Below, one piece after another: positions 45,777 through 57,013 of a stretch of 64,000 bases of DNA (the first letter of the stretch is position 1; each line of letters starts with the position of its first letter). Under the pieces are notes generated by a model. It saw nothing but the letters and a program-made list of their open reading frames with translations, made no database searches and was not told the origin of the DNA. The position numbers and the translations under genes are program-made. Where the stretch lies: NCBI RefSeq assembly GCF_009360615.1, contig NZ_SPEY01000042.1, positions 1-64,000 of the forward strand. Direction: 5' to 3'. Source of the stretch: Comamonas sp. Lineage in GTDB: Bacteria > Pseudomonadota > Gammaproteobacteria > Burkholderiales > Burkholderiaceae_C.

Positions 45777-45926
45777 ATGAAAACGATGCTGGCTGTGGCT
45801 GCGACCCTGTGGGTGCTCAGCGGCTGCGCGGTTTATGACGACCGCGGCGGATACTACGATGATGGCTACAAGAAGCCCCATCCGCATGGCTGTCCTCCGG
45901 GCCAGGCCAAAAAGGGCAATTGCTGA
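45777..45926 (+). CDS. Small lipoprotein, 49 aa
   Basis: Starts MKTMLAVAATLWVLSGCAVY. The lipobox LSGC gives a mature protein of 33 residues beginning with the lipidated cysteine. The tail is rich in Tyr, Asp and His and ends with HGCPPGQAKKGNC, a pattern (PPGQAKKG) I associate with small lipoproteins of Comamonadaceae and pseudomonads. A strong terminator 15 bases after the stop supports a real gene. Function unknown. Confidence 0.75.
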   Translation: MKTMLAVAATLWVLSGCAVYDDRGGYYDDGYKKPHPHGCPPGQAKKGNC

Positions 45927-45940
45927 AATGGCTGCCGAAG

Positions 45941-45962
45941 AACCCGCCCTGGCGGGTTTTTT
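45941..45962 (+). terminator. Terminator of the small lipoprotein gene
   Basis: AACCCGCC and GGCGGGTT around CT, followed by a T run. Confidence 0.9.
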
Positions 45963-45983
45963 GCATCCTGTAGCTCTACAGTT

Positions 45984-46580
45984 CTACAGCTCGTCGGTCT
46001 TGAGCCAGCCAATGCGGCCCTGGCCGCTTTCATTGAGGGCGCTGACAAACCGGGCAGCATCAGCCTCGGGCAACTGCAGCGTGAAGCGCACCAGACTGCC
46101 GTGATCGACTTCCAGCAATGCTGCGCCCGAAGCGTCTGCCATGCGCCTCACCAGACCTTCCAGCGGGTAGGGGGCCGTGCACTGCAAGGTCTGCATGCGC
46201 TGAATGGCGACTTTTTCGGCCTGCAGCAAGGCCTGTGCCACGGCATCGGTATAAGCGCGCACCAGTCCGCCGGCGCCGAGCTTGACGCCGCCAAAATAGC
46301 GCACCACGGTGGCCAGCACCCCTTCCAGATCCTGATGGCGAAGCACATCCAGCATGGGACGGCCAGCCGTGCCGCTGGGTTCGCCGTCATCCACGGCGGC
46401 CGATTGCCCGCCCGCCAGCAGGGCCCAGCAGACGTGGGCCGCGCCAGGATGCTCCTGCCAGAGGGCATCCACCACGGCCTGCGCGCTGGCCCGGTCCGTC
46501 ATGGGCTGTACGCAGCCGATAAAGCGGCTTTTCTTGATGATGAGTTCGCTGGTGACGGGGGCACGAAGGGTCTGAGGCAT
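45984..46580 (-). CDS. IMPACT (YigZ) family protein
   Basis: 198 residues. It starts MPQTLRAPVTSELIIKKSRF and has the UPF0029 signature HVCWALLAGG and EPSGTAGRPMLDVLR, then RYFGGVKLGAGGLVRAY. YigZ has been suggested to bind nucleotides or ribosomes; its role is unclear. The frame's N-terminal extension (81 codons) is excluded. Single gene on the minus strand. Confidence 0.9.
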   Translation of the reverse strand: MPQTLRAPVTSELIIKKSRFIGCVQPMTDRASAQAVVDALWQEHPGAAHVCWALLAGGQSAAVDDGEPSGTAGRPMLDVLRHQDLEGVLATVVRYFGGVKLGAGGLVRAYTDAVAQALLQAEKVAIQRMQTLQCTAPYPLEGLVRRMADASGAALLEVDHGSLVRFTLQLPEADAARFVSALNESGQGRIGWLKTDEL

Positions 46581-46769
46581 AGCGGCGGCAGCATAACCGC
46601 AAAGTCCGTGCCGAGCAGCGTTGCAGCAAGTGGGGGCCGGTGATGGCCTTTGTGACGGAGCCATGACATGACGACGCGGTCTGTGGGGATGGTTCGACAG
46701 TGTCCTTAAGCCAATTCCTACAGGAGGCGACTCGCTTCGGGCCTTAAGCTGTGGCCAAAGGAGGCCCCC

Positions 46770-46937
46770 ATGAACCATCCGCATCCAGAGTCCCTGAAAG
46801 AACATACTTTTGGCCGCGAGCACTTCACGCCGCCTCCGCTGGCCCAGGAACTGGCAGAGCCGCTATCCCTGCAGGCCGCAGTACCCGATGACGAATGGGA
46901 GCTGCTGCAACGCATACGCAACGTGGGTGAGTGGTAG
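46770..46937 (+). CDS. Small ORF of 55 aa, unknown
   Basis: Starts MNHPHPESLKEHTFGREHFT and ends LLQRIRNVGEW. A strong ribosome site (GGAGG, five bases before ATG) argues for translation. It has no membrane segment; it is rich in His, Glu and Pro at the start with a possible amphipathic C-terminal helix. I recognise no family. It lies 102 bases ahead of the LuxR gene on the same strand and could form a unit with it. Coding status is likely but unproven. Confidence 0.5.
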   Translation: MNHPHPESLKEHTFGREHFTPPPLAQELAEPLSLQAAVPDDEWELLQRIRNVGEW

Positions 46938-47039
46938 GCCCGGCCGCATTTTCTGTCGCAAGCATGGCCGGCCGCTCCTGAAAGGGGGAGCCGGTTCTTC
47001 CTTTTCGCAGCCACGAAACAGCGGCGAGAATCGCAGCCC

Positions 47040-47924
47040 ATGACTGCTAGCCCTGCGCCGTTTCCCGATTCCTCGCACTGGATGCTGCTGCCGGCTGCCG
47101 CGCAGGCGGCGCAGCTGCCTGTGGCCCTGGCCGATGTGACGGCCATGATGGAGAGAGTGGGGCGCAGCAGCAGCGATGCCGTGGCCGAGCAGATCCTGCA
47201 GCTGCTGGGGCGCCACGTGCCGCTGGCCCAATGCACGATCTTCTCCTTCCAGGGCATGGCCAGGCCGCGTGTGGTTGGCATGGGTGACAGGGCGCGCACG
47301 GGGGCGCTGCCCATGATCTCCCAGGATTACAGCGAGCGTTTCTATCCGCTCGATGGTTCGCAGCGCGTGATGCAGGCCGAGCTGGCGCGCCTTGCCAGGG
47401 ACCCGCATGCCAGGCCGCGCGTCTGGCTTCATCGCCAGGGCCCGCACGACGTGCAGCACCCCGAGTACCGCCAAGTCTGCTATGAGCTGCCGCGCATTGC
47501 CGAGCGGCTGTCGCTGCTGATGCTGCAGGAAAACGCACGCTGGCTTTCCGTGAACCTGTATCGAGGCGAGGAGCACGGCTGCTTCGACGCGGCAGCCATT
47601 CGCTGCATCGAGGCTTTCGCTCCCTTGGTCATGCAGGCCATGCGTCTGCATTATGCGGGTCAGGCGTTGCAGGACGACCTGGTCGGTCTGGTGCTGGCGC
47701 GTCTGGCGCGGCGCTTCGAGCAACTGACGCCGCGCGACCTCGACGTGGTGAGGGCACTGGCCCAGGGCCTGGATGCCGACGCGCTGGCGCAGCGTCTGGG
47801 CATTACCGTCAGCAGTGCGCGCACCTATGTCAAACGTGTCTGCACCAAGCTGGGCGTGCAGGGGCAGCGCGAGCTGTTTGCGCTGCTGATGGAGCCTGCT
47901 GAAGCTGTCGATGGTCAACTTTGA
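47040..47924 (+). CDS. LuxR-family transcriptional regulator
   Basis: 294 residues. The C-terminal LuxR helix-turn-helix is seen in LTPRDLDVVRALAQGLDADALAQRLGITVSSARTYVKRV. The N-terminal about 220 residues form no sensor family I recognise with certainty. It is upstream of the FAD monooxygenase gene (186-base gap) and is the likely regulator of that unit. Its stop codon lies inside a TTTGATAGCTTCCA repeat-like sequence. Confidence 0.88.
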   Translation: MTASPAPFPDSSHWMLLPAAAQAAQLPVALADVTAMMERVGRSSSDAVAEQILQLLGRHVPLAQCTIFSFQGMARPRVVGMGDRARTGALPMISQDYSERFYPLDGSQRVMQAELARLARDPHARPRVWLHRQGPHDVQHPEYRQVCYELPRIAERLSLLMLQENARWLSVNLYRGEEHGCFDAAAIRCIEAFAPLVMQAMRLHYAGQALQDDLVGLVLARLARRFEQLTPRDLDVVRALAQGLDADALAQRLGITVSSARTYVKRVCTKLGVQGQRELFALLMEPAEAVDGQL

Positions 47925-48110
47925 TAGCTTCCATCGATTGATGGGAAAGGGGTAGGGGCTGATTTCATTGAAATTTGACTTGGGATAGATGTTGTCTCCA
48001 TCTGGTGACATCGGCGGTGGGCTGCTTTTCTACACTGCATTGCAAGCCAGACCGCAAGGGGATGAAAGCGCACCGGTTTGACCACGAAAGCGCCCCCAGG
48101 AGACAAGAAC

Positions 48111-49808
48111 ATGCACCAGCCATTTGCCGAGCCACGCCGCTCCATCTACTACCAGTACCAGGTTCATCAGCCCTGGCTTGCCTCCCGGCATCCGGGCGAG
48201 CAAGTTCACCCCATCGTCATCGTCGGCACCGGCCCCGTGGGTCTGACCACGGCGCTGGAGATTGCTCGCCACGGCCAGCGCTGTGTCGTGCTGGAGTCCG
48301 AGCTTCAGGTGTCCGAAGGCAGCCGTGCCATTGTGTTCACGCGCCGCTCCATGGAAATCCTGCAGCAGGTGGGCGTGGCCCGGCGTGTGACGGAGACCGG
48401 ACTGCCCTGGTGCTACGGCAACAGCATCTACCGCGGCCAGCGCGTGTTCCGCATGGAGAACGCGCGGGCCGACGACGACCGCTTCTTTCCCATGATCAAT
48501 CTGCAGCAGCAGTACCTGGAGGAATACCTGGTTGATGCAGTGCAGGCCGACCCGCTGATCGAGCTGCGCTGGGGCAACCGCGTGAACAAGGTCGCGCAAA
48601 AAGGCGAGCAGGTTTGGGTGGAGGTGGATACCCCAGAAGGCAGCTACGAGCTGCGGGCCGACTGGCTGGTGGCCTGCGATGGCGCGCGCTCCGGGATTCG
48701 CACGGCCATGAATCTGCTGATGGAAGGCGCTTCCTACGAAGGCCGCTTCGTGATCGCCGACATCCGCATCGACCTGCCTCTGCCCACCGAGCGTCTCGCG
48801 TTCTTCGATCCGGCATGGAATCCGGGCAACACCATCCTCATGCACCGCGAGCCACATGGCATCTGGCGTGTGGACTACCAGTTGCCTGCCGGCGAGGACC
48901 CCGAGGATGCGCTCAGGCCCGAGTCGCTGAAGGCGCGCATCGATGCACAGCTGGAGATGATCGGCTTTGGCGGCACGCCCTGGGAGATGGACTGGAGCTC
49001 CGTCTACTCGGCCCGTGCGCTGACCCTGCCCGATTATGTACATGGCCGCGTGATCTTTGCGGGCGACGCCGCCCATATGCTGCCCATCTTCGGCGTGCGC
49101 GGTGCCAACACGGGTTTTCAGGATGCCCAGGGTCTGGGCTGGCGTCTGGCCCTGGTTGCCAAGGGGGCGGCCAGCGCCACGCTGCTGCAAAGCTACAGCA
49201 GCGAGCGCGTGGGAGCGGCCCGCGAGATTGTCGAGGAGGCCGGCAAGAGCACGCGTTTCATGGCACCGCCCAGCCGAGGCTTCAGGTTGCTGCGCGATGC
49301 CGTGCTGTCCCTGTCGCTGAGTCAGCCCTTTGTCGGCCCGCTCTACCACTGGCGCACCTCGCGTCCGCATGAGTACGGCAGCTCGCCGCTCAACAGCATG
49401 GGCGACGACAATCTGCTGTTCAAGGCCGGCCCCGCCCACGGTGCGCCGCCTCTGAACGTACGCTTTGCGCCGGACAGCTATCTGCTCGACCACCTGGGGG
49501 GCGGCTTCGATCTGCTGTATTTCACGAACGGCAAGGCGATTCCCGCCGAGCTGCAAGCGGTCGCGGCCGGGGTCAGGGCTCGCGGCATCGGCGTGCGCCT
49601 GATTGCCGTCAGCAGCCAGGCCGCGAGCGCGATCCAGGGGGCCGATCTGGTGCTCGACGACAGCGAAGGCCGCTGTCGCGCCCGCTATGGCGTGATGGCC
49701 GATGGCGCGGCCTATCTGTTGCGCCCCGATCAACATGTCTGTGCGCGCTGGATGGCGCTGGACGCCCATCGCCTGCAGGCCGCATTCAAGGCGGCCTTGC
49801 CAGCCTGA
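48111..49808 (+). CDS. FAD-dependent aromatic monooxygenase-like protein
   Basis: 565 residues. Motifs of the PHBH-type hydroxylases: the GXGXXG site VIVGTGPVGLTTALEIA, the DG motif ACDGARSGIR and the second FAD motif GDAAHMLPIFGVRGANTGFQD. The C-terminal thioredoxin-like domain is as in phenol or 3-(3-hydroxyphenyl)propionate hydroxylases. It probably adds a hydroxyl to an aromatic acid; the substrate is unknown. Start at 48111 after GGAGACAAG; a DUF2783-like gene follows six bases after its stop. Confidence 0.85.
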   Translation: MHQPFAEPRRSIYYQYQVHQPWLASRHPGEQVHPIVIVGTGPVGLTTALEIARHGQRCVVLESELQVSEGSRAIVFTRRSMEILQQVGVARRVTETGLPWCYGNSIYRGQRVFRMENARADDDRFFPMINLQQQYLEEYLVDAVQADPLIELRWGNRVNKVAQKGEQVWVEVDTPEGSYELRADWLVACDGARSGIRTAMNLLMEGASYEGRFVIADIRIDLPLPTERLAFFDPAWNPGNTILMHREPHGIWRVDYQLPAGEDPEDALRPESLKARIDAQLEMIGFGGTPWEMDWSSVYSARALTLPDYVHGRVIFAGDAAHMLPIFGVRGANTGFQDAQGLGWRLALVAKGAASATLLQSYSSERVGAAREIVEEAGKSTRFMAPPSRGFRLLRDAVLSLSLSQPFVGPLYHWRTSRPHEYGSSPLNSMGDDNLLFKAGPAHGAPPLNVRFAPDSYLLDHLGGGFDLLYFTNGKAIPAELQAVAAGVRARGIGVRLIAVSSQAASAIQGADLVLDDSEGRCRARYGVMADGAAYLLRPDQHVCARWMALDAHRLQAAFKAALPA

Positions 49809-49814
49809 GGAAAG

Positions 49815-50009
49815 ATGCAAATGAACCCAAACACTCTTGATATCGCCGGTCTGGAGACCGTCTACGACGAACTGGCCGCCGCCATCGATGCCGTGGGCGC
49901 GGACAAGTCCGAGCTGCTGCTGGTCAAGTTGGCGCTGCTGGCCGCCAATCGGCTGGGCGACGCCGGCCAGTTTGGCGAGCTGATTGCCGCAGCCCGGCGC
50001 GATCTGTAA
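49815..50009 (+). CDS. Small DUF2783-like protein
   Basis: 64 residues, acidic and helical (LDIAGLETVYDELAAAIDAV, then KSELLLVKLALLAANRLGD). It resembles DUF2783, a small protein that is often the next gene after an FAD monooxygenase. Here it starts six bases after that monooxygenase, so they are almost certainly co-translated. It could be a subunit or assembly helper (inference). Confidence 0.72.
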   Translation: MQMNPNTLDIAGLETVYDELAAAIDAVGADKSELLLVKLALLAANRLGDAGQFGELIAAARRDL

Positions 50010-50220
50010 GTCAGCGGCCTGTTTCAGATCCGATTGCAGCCCGCAAGGCCCGGCCCTGGCGGGCTGCTTGCACGATCCTCTTGAACTTCATGGAGGGCAG
50101 CCTTTTCTGGCAAAGGCTTTGCATGGATTTTCTCAAAGTCGATACGGCTTGATATCTGACAGGCTCGAACCCCGGATTCGGGGCAGACTGCAGAGGTTGC
50201 CCTTGTCGGAGGATGGGTTC

Positions 50221-50760
50221 ATGAGATTGCGTTCCGGAACCTTGCTGCTAGCTGCCACCCTGAGCCTGTACGGAGGGAGTGCGGCTCCGTCCCTGGCCAG
50301 ATCAGCTGCCGAATGGCTGTCCCTGGCCGGCGCCGTGCAGATCGGCCTCTCCCAGGCCGTCGAAAAAGCCCAGGCGGTCGTTTCGGGAGAGGCGATAGAC
50401 GCCGAGCTGGAAGAGGGAAGGAAAGGCGCTGCCCCCTATTATGCGGTCACCCTGGTGTCGCCAGCGAATGAGGAGGTCAGGCTGCGCGTGAATGCACGCA
50501 CAGGCGATGCCGCCGTGGAAAAGAACAAGGGCCCGGCCGAGGCCAGGCATGTCAAGCGCCTGGCCGATACCCGCATCACCCTGGCGCAGGCCGTGGATGC
50601 CGCCGTTGCCGCCATGCCCGGCAAGCCGCTGGAGGCCCAGCTGGATTCGGACTGGGGCAGGACCCGCTACAAAGTCAAGCTGCTGCGTGCCGACCTGTCG
50701 ATCATGAAGCTCAGGCTGGACCCGGCGACCGGTGCCGTCACGAGCCAGGAAATGGACTGA
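50221..50760 (+). CDS. PepSY domain protein, exported
   Basis: 179 residues with a signal peptide (MRLRSGTLLLAATLSLYGGS, cleavage near SLA). The mature part has two repeats of the PepSY type: LSQAVEKAQAVVSGEAIDAEL with YYAVTLVSPANEEVRLRVNARTGD, then ITLAQAVDAAVAAMPGKPLEA with TRYKVKLLRADLSIMKLRLD. PepSY domains inhibit proteases or support metal transport. The start has GGAGG upstream; the longer frame was rejected. Confidence 0.82.
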   Translation: MRLRSGTLLLAATLSLYGGSAAPSLARSAAEWLSLAGAVQIGLSQAVEKAQAVVSGEAIDAELEEGRKGAAPYYAVTLVSPANEEVRLRVNARTGDAAVEKNKGPAEARHVKRLADTRITLAQAVDAAVAAMPGKPLEAQLDSDWGRTRYKVKLLRADLSIMKLRLDPATGAVTSQEMD

Positions 50761-50997
50761 CGCGGCGACTTCACCCGATCTTTTTGCTATCAACAAAAGA
50801 GCGGTTGGCGTTTTTCTGTCAAGGATTCAAGATGCATTGAGTGTTGGATCTCAATGACCGCAAGCGACAGTTGCTATGAAGTTCAGAGTTCAAGCCCTGC
50901 TTCTGCAAGACCTTGCTCGTGCAAGGCCGAGGGCGGAAAAGTACACTGACAGGTTGTTTTTCCGAATAGGCCATGAGGCCGTACAAAGCCCATCCCC
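50761..50997. other. Intergenic region before YgiQ
   Basis: Includes a degraded palindrome-like stretch TTTTTGCTATCAACAAAAGA (50781-50800). I see no gene. Confidence 0.35.
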
Positions 50998-53472
<2,475 letters not shown>

Positions 53473-53503
53473 TGGCAGCAGCCTGAGTGCCGCCTAAAAA
53501 GGA

Positions 53504-53530
53504 AAACGACGCCTCAGGCGTCGTTTTTTT
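53504..53530. terminator. Terminator between YgiQ and the GGDEF/EAL gene
   Basis: AAAACGACGCC-TCA-GGCGTCGTTTT with T and A runs; it can serve both convergent genes. Confidence 0.9.
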
Positions 53531-53550
53531 ATTGCTGGCGTGCGCTGCTT

Positions 53551-56025
53551 TCAGCTCATGGCCAGTGCCCCGCACCACTGGGGCAGCTGGTTTTCCTGCG
53601 TGGGAGCAAAGTATTCGCTGGTCATGGGCTTGGGGCGGGCGATGGCGTAGCCCTGGACATAGTCCACGCCCATGCTCATGAGTTCCATGGCGATTTCGCG
53701 GCTTTCGACGAACTCGGCAACCGTTTTTTTGCCCAGGGTCTGGCCGATGCGATTGATCATCTCCACCATGGCGTGATCGCCCTTGTCCTTGAGCATGTCA
53801 CGCACGAAGCCGCCGTCGATCTTCAGATAGTCGACCGGCAATTGCTTCAGATAGGTCAGTGACGACATGCCAACGCCGAAATCATCCAGGGCAAAGCGGC
53901 AGCCCAGGGCGCGAAGCGCCTGGATCAGCCGGGTGGCGTTGCTGAGGTTGCCGATGGCGCTGGTTTCGGTGATTTCAAAGCACAATTTCTGTGCCGCAAT
54001 TCCGTGCAGCTGCAGCTGTTCCTTCACAAATTCCAGCAGTCCTTCGTCATCCAGACTGGGACCGGAGAGGTTGATGGCACAGGTTTCCACCAGCTTGGCA
54101 TGTCCGGGCTGCTGGGCCAGCGTCTGCAGCGCTTTGGAGATCACCCAGCGGTCTATCGAGGGCATCAGGCCGTAGCGCTCTGCGGCGGGTATGAAATGGC
54201 CCGGAGCCAGAATCTGTCCGTTCTCGTCGCGCAGGCGCAACAGGACCTCGAAGTGCATGCCGCCATGCTTGCCGCTCTTGATGTGCTGCAGCGGAGCAAT
54301 GCTCTGGGCATACAGGCAAAAGCGCTCTTCGTCCAATGCGGTGCGAATGCGAGTGGCCCATTCCATTTCGCTGACGTAGCGGCTGTAGATGCCGTCCTCG
54401 GCCTTGTAGAAAAAGACCTTGTTGCGTCCACGCTCCTTGGCCTGATAGCAGGCCATATCGACCATTCGCAGCAGATCGGAGGCATTGACCGCATCGCCGG
54501 GAACATGCACGGCACCGATGGAAAAGCCGGTGCGCAATATCTTCTCTCCCCAGGTCGTCTGCAGTTGCTGGGCCGCCAGGCGCAGCTTCTCGGCAATGCT
54601 GGCCACATTGGACGGCGGGCAGTTCTCCAGCAGCACGGCAAACTCGTCGCCGCCCATGCGTGCCAGGCAATCGGTTTCGCGCAGATTGGCCTGCAGCATG
54701 CGCGAGACTTCGCACAGGACCTCATCGCCCGCGGCATGGCCGCTGGTTTCGTTGATCAGTTTGAACTGGTCCAGGTCGATATACAGCAGGGCATAGGGCT
54801 TGACCTGATGCAGGCCCTGGGTCAGCATCTTTTGCAGCCGCCGCTCGAATTCGCCGCGGTTTTCCAGACCTGTCAACATGTCGTGGCGCGCGTTCCAGGA
54901 GATCTGATCCATGTATTGCTGCTCGCGCGATACATCGCGCAGCACAAAGACTGCACCTGTTGTCAGCCCGTCGCGCTGCATGGCGGAGCCCAGCACCTTG
55001 ACCGGTACGATGCTGTGGTCGGTACGTCGCACCCAGTGGGTTTGCTCGTCACGCACGACGGTGCTTTCCTTGGTCTCGCTGACCAGCTGAGCGAGCAGGC
55101 CCTCGCTGGTGATGGATGCGTCCATGGTGTAGAACTGCAGCACCTGCTTGATGGGCTTGTCCAGATAGTTTTGGCTTTGCAGGCCCAGCAGGCCGATGGC
55201 CGCCGGATTGACGTAGTTGACCATGCCCTTGGCATTGGTGGTGATGACCGCATCGCTGAGCGCCGCGAGCGTGGTTTCCGCACGCTCCTTTTCGCTGTTC
55301 AGTCCCTCCTGAACCTGCTCCCGCAGCTGAATCAGCCTCCAGGTGTTCCAGACCCACAGGCCCACCAGTCCGATGGCCAGGGTACCGTTGAGCGCGAGCA
55401 GCAGCCAGACGATGTTGCGCGAGCTTTCTCCCAGAGAGTCGCTGAAGGCTCGGGTCAGGGCAGTCACGCCCTGGTTGATCAGGTCGATCTCGCGTTTCCA
55501 GGTGGCAATGTTTTCGCGGCTGATATTGCCAACTTCGTAGCCGCGGCGGATTTCCTGGGCCAGGGTGTCCAGCTGGTTCAGATACTCGTCTCCGAGCTTC
55601 CAGTAAGCCACGGGCTCCTGCACCCAGCCGAAGTAGCGGAAGGTGCGCAGCAGCCAGATGAGGGAGCTGACGTCGTCGGGGTGGTTTTGTCCTTGTTCTA
55701 TGCCTTTGCGCGCCAGGTCCAGGCGCAAAGGCTTGTCGTAGAGGGCGACGCGTGCATCGGCATCGCCCCGGGGTACCTGCAAGGCCCGCTGGTAATGGGC
55801 AAAGTCCACCGGGTTGCCTTCGTCGGCGTAGCGGGACAGCGAGTAGATCGCATCCTTCTGGGCCTTGGACCAGAGGCTTTCTCCGTTGACGAAGGCGCGT
55901 ACGGCGGAGAGCAGGTAAAGGCTGCAACTGGCACTGAGCATCAATATCAGTGCCAGGAGTGCAAAAGCCCAGACGCGCTGCAGCAATTGTTGAGACTTCA
56001 GTGCGGGGCCCGCAGATGCCTTCAT
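53551..56025 (-). CDS. Membrane PAS-GGDEF-EAL protein
   Basis: 824 residues. Membrane helices at about 18-41 and 205-228 enclose a periplasmic sensor; then a PAS domain (about 250-365), GGDEF (about 380-540) and EAL (about 555-805). The cyclase site MGGDEFAVLLE (458-462) and the I-site RETD (449-452) are intact. In the phosphodiesterase part EAL reads EVL (593-595), but INLSG, EITET, DDFG and the QGY end are present, so activity is likely. It controls cyclic di-GMP, direction unknown. Single gene. Confidence 0.92.
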   Translation of the reverse strand: MKASAGPALKSQQLLQRVWAFALLALILMLSASCSLYLLSAVRAFVNGESLWSKAQKDAIYSLSRYADEGNPVDFAHYQRALQVPRGDADARVALYDKPLRLDLARKGIEQGQNHPDDVSSLIWLLRTFRYFGWVQEPVAYWKLGDEYLNQLDTLAQEIRRGYEVGNISRENIATWKREIDLINQGVTALTRAFSDSLGESSRNIVWLLLALNGTLAIGLVGLWVWNTWRLIQLREQVQEGLNSEKERAETTLAALSDAVITTNAKGMVNYVNPAAIGLLGLQSQNYLDKPIKQVLQFYTMDASITSEGLLAQLVSETKESTVVRDEQTHWVRRTDHSIVPVKVLGSAMQRDGLTTGAVFVLRDVSREQQYMDQISWNARHDMLTGLENRGEFERRLQKMLTQGLHQVKPYALLYIDLDQFKLINETSGHAAGDEVLCEVSRMLQANLRETDCLARMGGDEFAVLLENCPPSNVASIAEKLRLAAQQLQTTWGEKILRTGFSIGAVHVPGDAVNASDLLRMVDMACYQAKERGRNKVFFYKAEDGIYSRYVSEMEWATRIRTALDEERFCLYAQSIAPLQHIKSGKHGGMHFEVLLRLRDENGQILAPGHFIPAAERYGLMPSIDRWVISKALQTLAQQPGHAKLVETCAINLSGPSLDDEGLLEFVKEQLQLHGIAAQKLCFEITETSAIGNLSNATRLIQALRALGCRFALDDFGVGMSSLTYLKQLPVDYLKIDGGFVRDMLKDKGDHAMVEMINRIGQTLGKKTVAEFVESREIAMELMSMGVDYVQGYAIARPKPMTSEYFAPTQENQLPQWCGALAMS

Positions 56026-56318
56026 GACGCCTCATCCAGTAAATAAACTGTGAAAGCCTGAGTTCGGGCATCCCCAGGACGCACGGGTATGAAACATCCA
56101 GCAACGCCCGGCCTGCCGGCAATCAGAACGTCGTCGCGATGCCCACTCTCACGGCTCGACCTTTCACCGCATTGCGTAGGAGGTATGTCAGGTCACACGC
56201 AATTTGTATTCATTGGTAATTTTTCGCCTGCAGGCGTGAAGCAGGCGTCAGACAACTTCCTCTGTCCCTTGAAGACAGAGCGGTGTTTCGTGTGAGAAAG
56301 CGGGAGCGAGCCGCCGCT
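56026..56318. other. Intergenic region between GGDEF/EAL and NUDIX genes
   Basis: 293 bases. It must hold the promoter of the minus-strand GGDEF/EAL gene. No gene or RNA is recognised. Confidence 0.4.
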
Positions 56319-56879
56319 TCAGGCCAGGTCCACGCAGTGCACCTGCGGCCGCAGCAGCTCGCCGGCCCTTCGGTCGGCAAAGAAGCGCTCCAGGGTGACG
56401 CGGACCGTGCGGAACGCGATTTCTTCCCACGGGATGTCGGACTCCGCAAAAAGCTGGGCTTCCATGGTCTCGGGGCCGGGGTAGAACTGGGTGCTTCTGA
56501 GGCGTGCCAAGTAGAAGAGATGGACCTGTCCGACCTGGGGCACATTGATGAGGCTGAACAGCCTGCCCATCTCGATATCGGCTCCGGCTTCCTCGTCGGT
56601 TTCGCGCTGGGCTCCGCGGCTGGTGGTCTCTTCCAGCTCCATGAAGCCTGCAGGCAGTGTCCACTTGCCGCGGCGTGGCTCGATATTGCGCCTGCACAGC
56701 AGCACTCTCCCGTCATCCGTCACGGGAAGGGTGCCCACCACATTGAGCGGGTTTTCATAGTGAACGGTGTGGCAGGCCGGGCAGACGGCACGCTCGCGCG
56801 TATCCCCATCGTCAGGAACGCGGTAGGTGACGGCGGTGCCGCATTCGCGGCAGAACTTGATGGGGCTGCGGAAAATCAT
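56319..56879 (-). CDS. NUDIX hydrolase with N-terminal zinc ribbon
   Basis: 186 residues. A four-cysteine ribbon lies at FCRECGTAV and VCPACHTVH. The Nudix box is complete: GFMELEETTSRGAQRETDEEAG. This group hydrolyses ADP-ribose or nucleotide derivatives such as NADH. Single gene; the start (MIFRSPIKFCRECGTA) is the family one. Confidence 0.92.
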   Translation of the reverse strand: MIFRSPIKFCRECGTAVTYRVPDDGDTRERAVCPACHTVHYENPLNVVGTLPVTDDGRVLLCRRNIEPRRGKWTLPAGFMELEETTSRGAQRETDEEAGADIEMGRLFSLINVPQVGQVHLFYLARLRSTQFYPGPETMEAQLFAESDIPWEEIAFRTVRVTLERFFADRRAGELLRPQVHCVDLA

Positions 56880-56940
56880 TCCCCGACTATAAGCAAATCA
56901 CGTCGCAAGCGCAGGCGCGATACGCGCAAACAGCTATGAA

Positions 56941-56975
56941 AAGGGGAGCCTTACCGTGATGTCGGGGCTCCCCTT
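56941..56975 (-). terminator. Terminator of the FAH-family gene
   Basis: AAGGGGAGCC pairs with GGCTCCCCTT around a 15-base loop; the A run on the plus strand gives T residues on the minus strand. Confidence 0.7.
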
Positions 56976-57013
56976 GCTGATAGTTGACGCCCAATGCCTG
57001 TGCGTCAGCGATT

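Noticed and set aside
54004-56046. Plus-strand ORF of 680 aa opposite the GGDEF/EAL gene
   Set aside because: Shadow frame, no family similarity.
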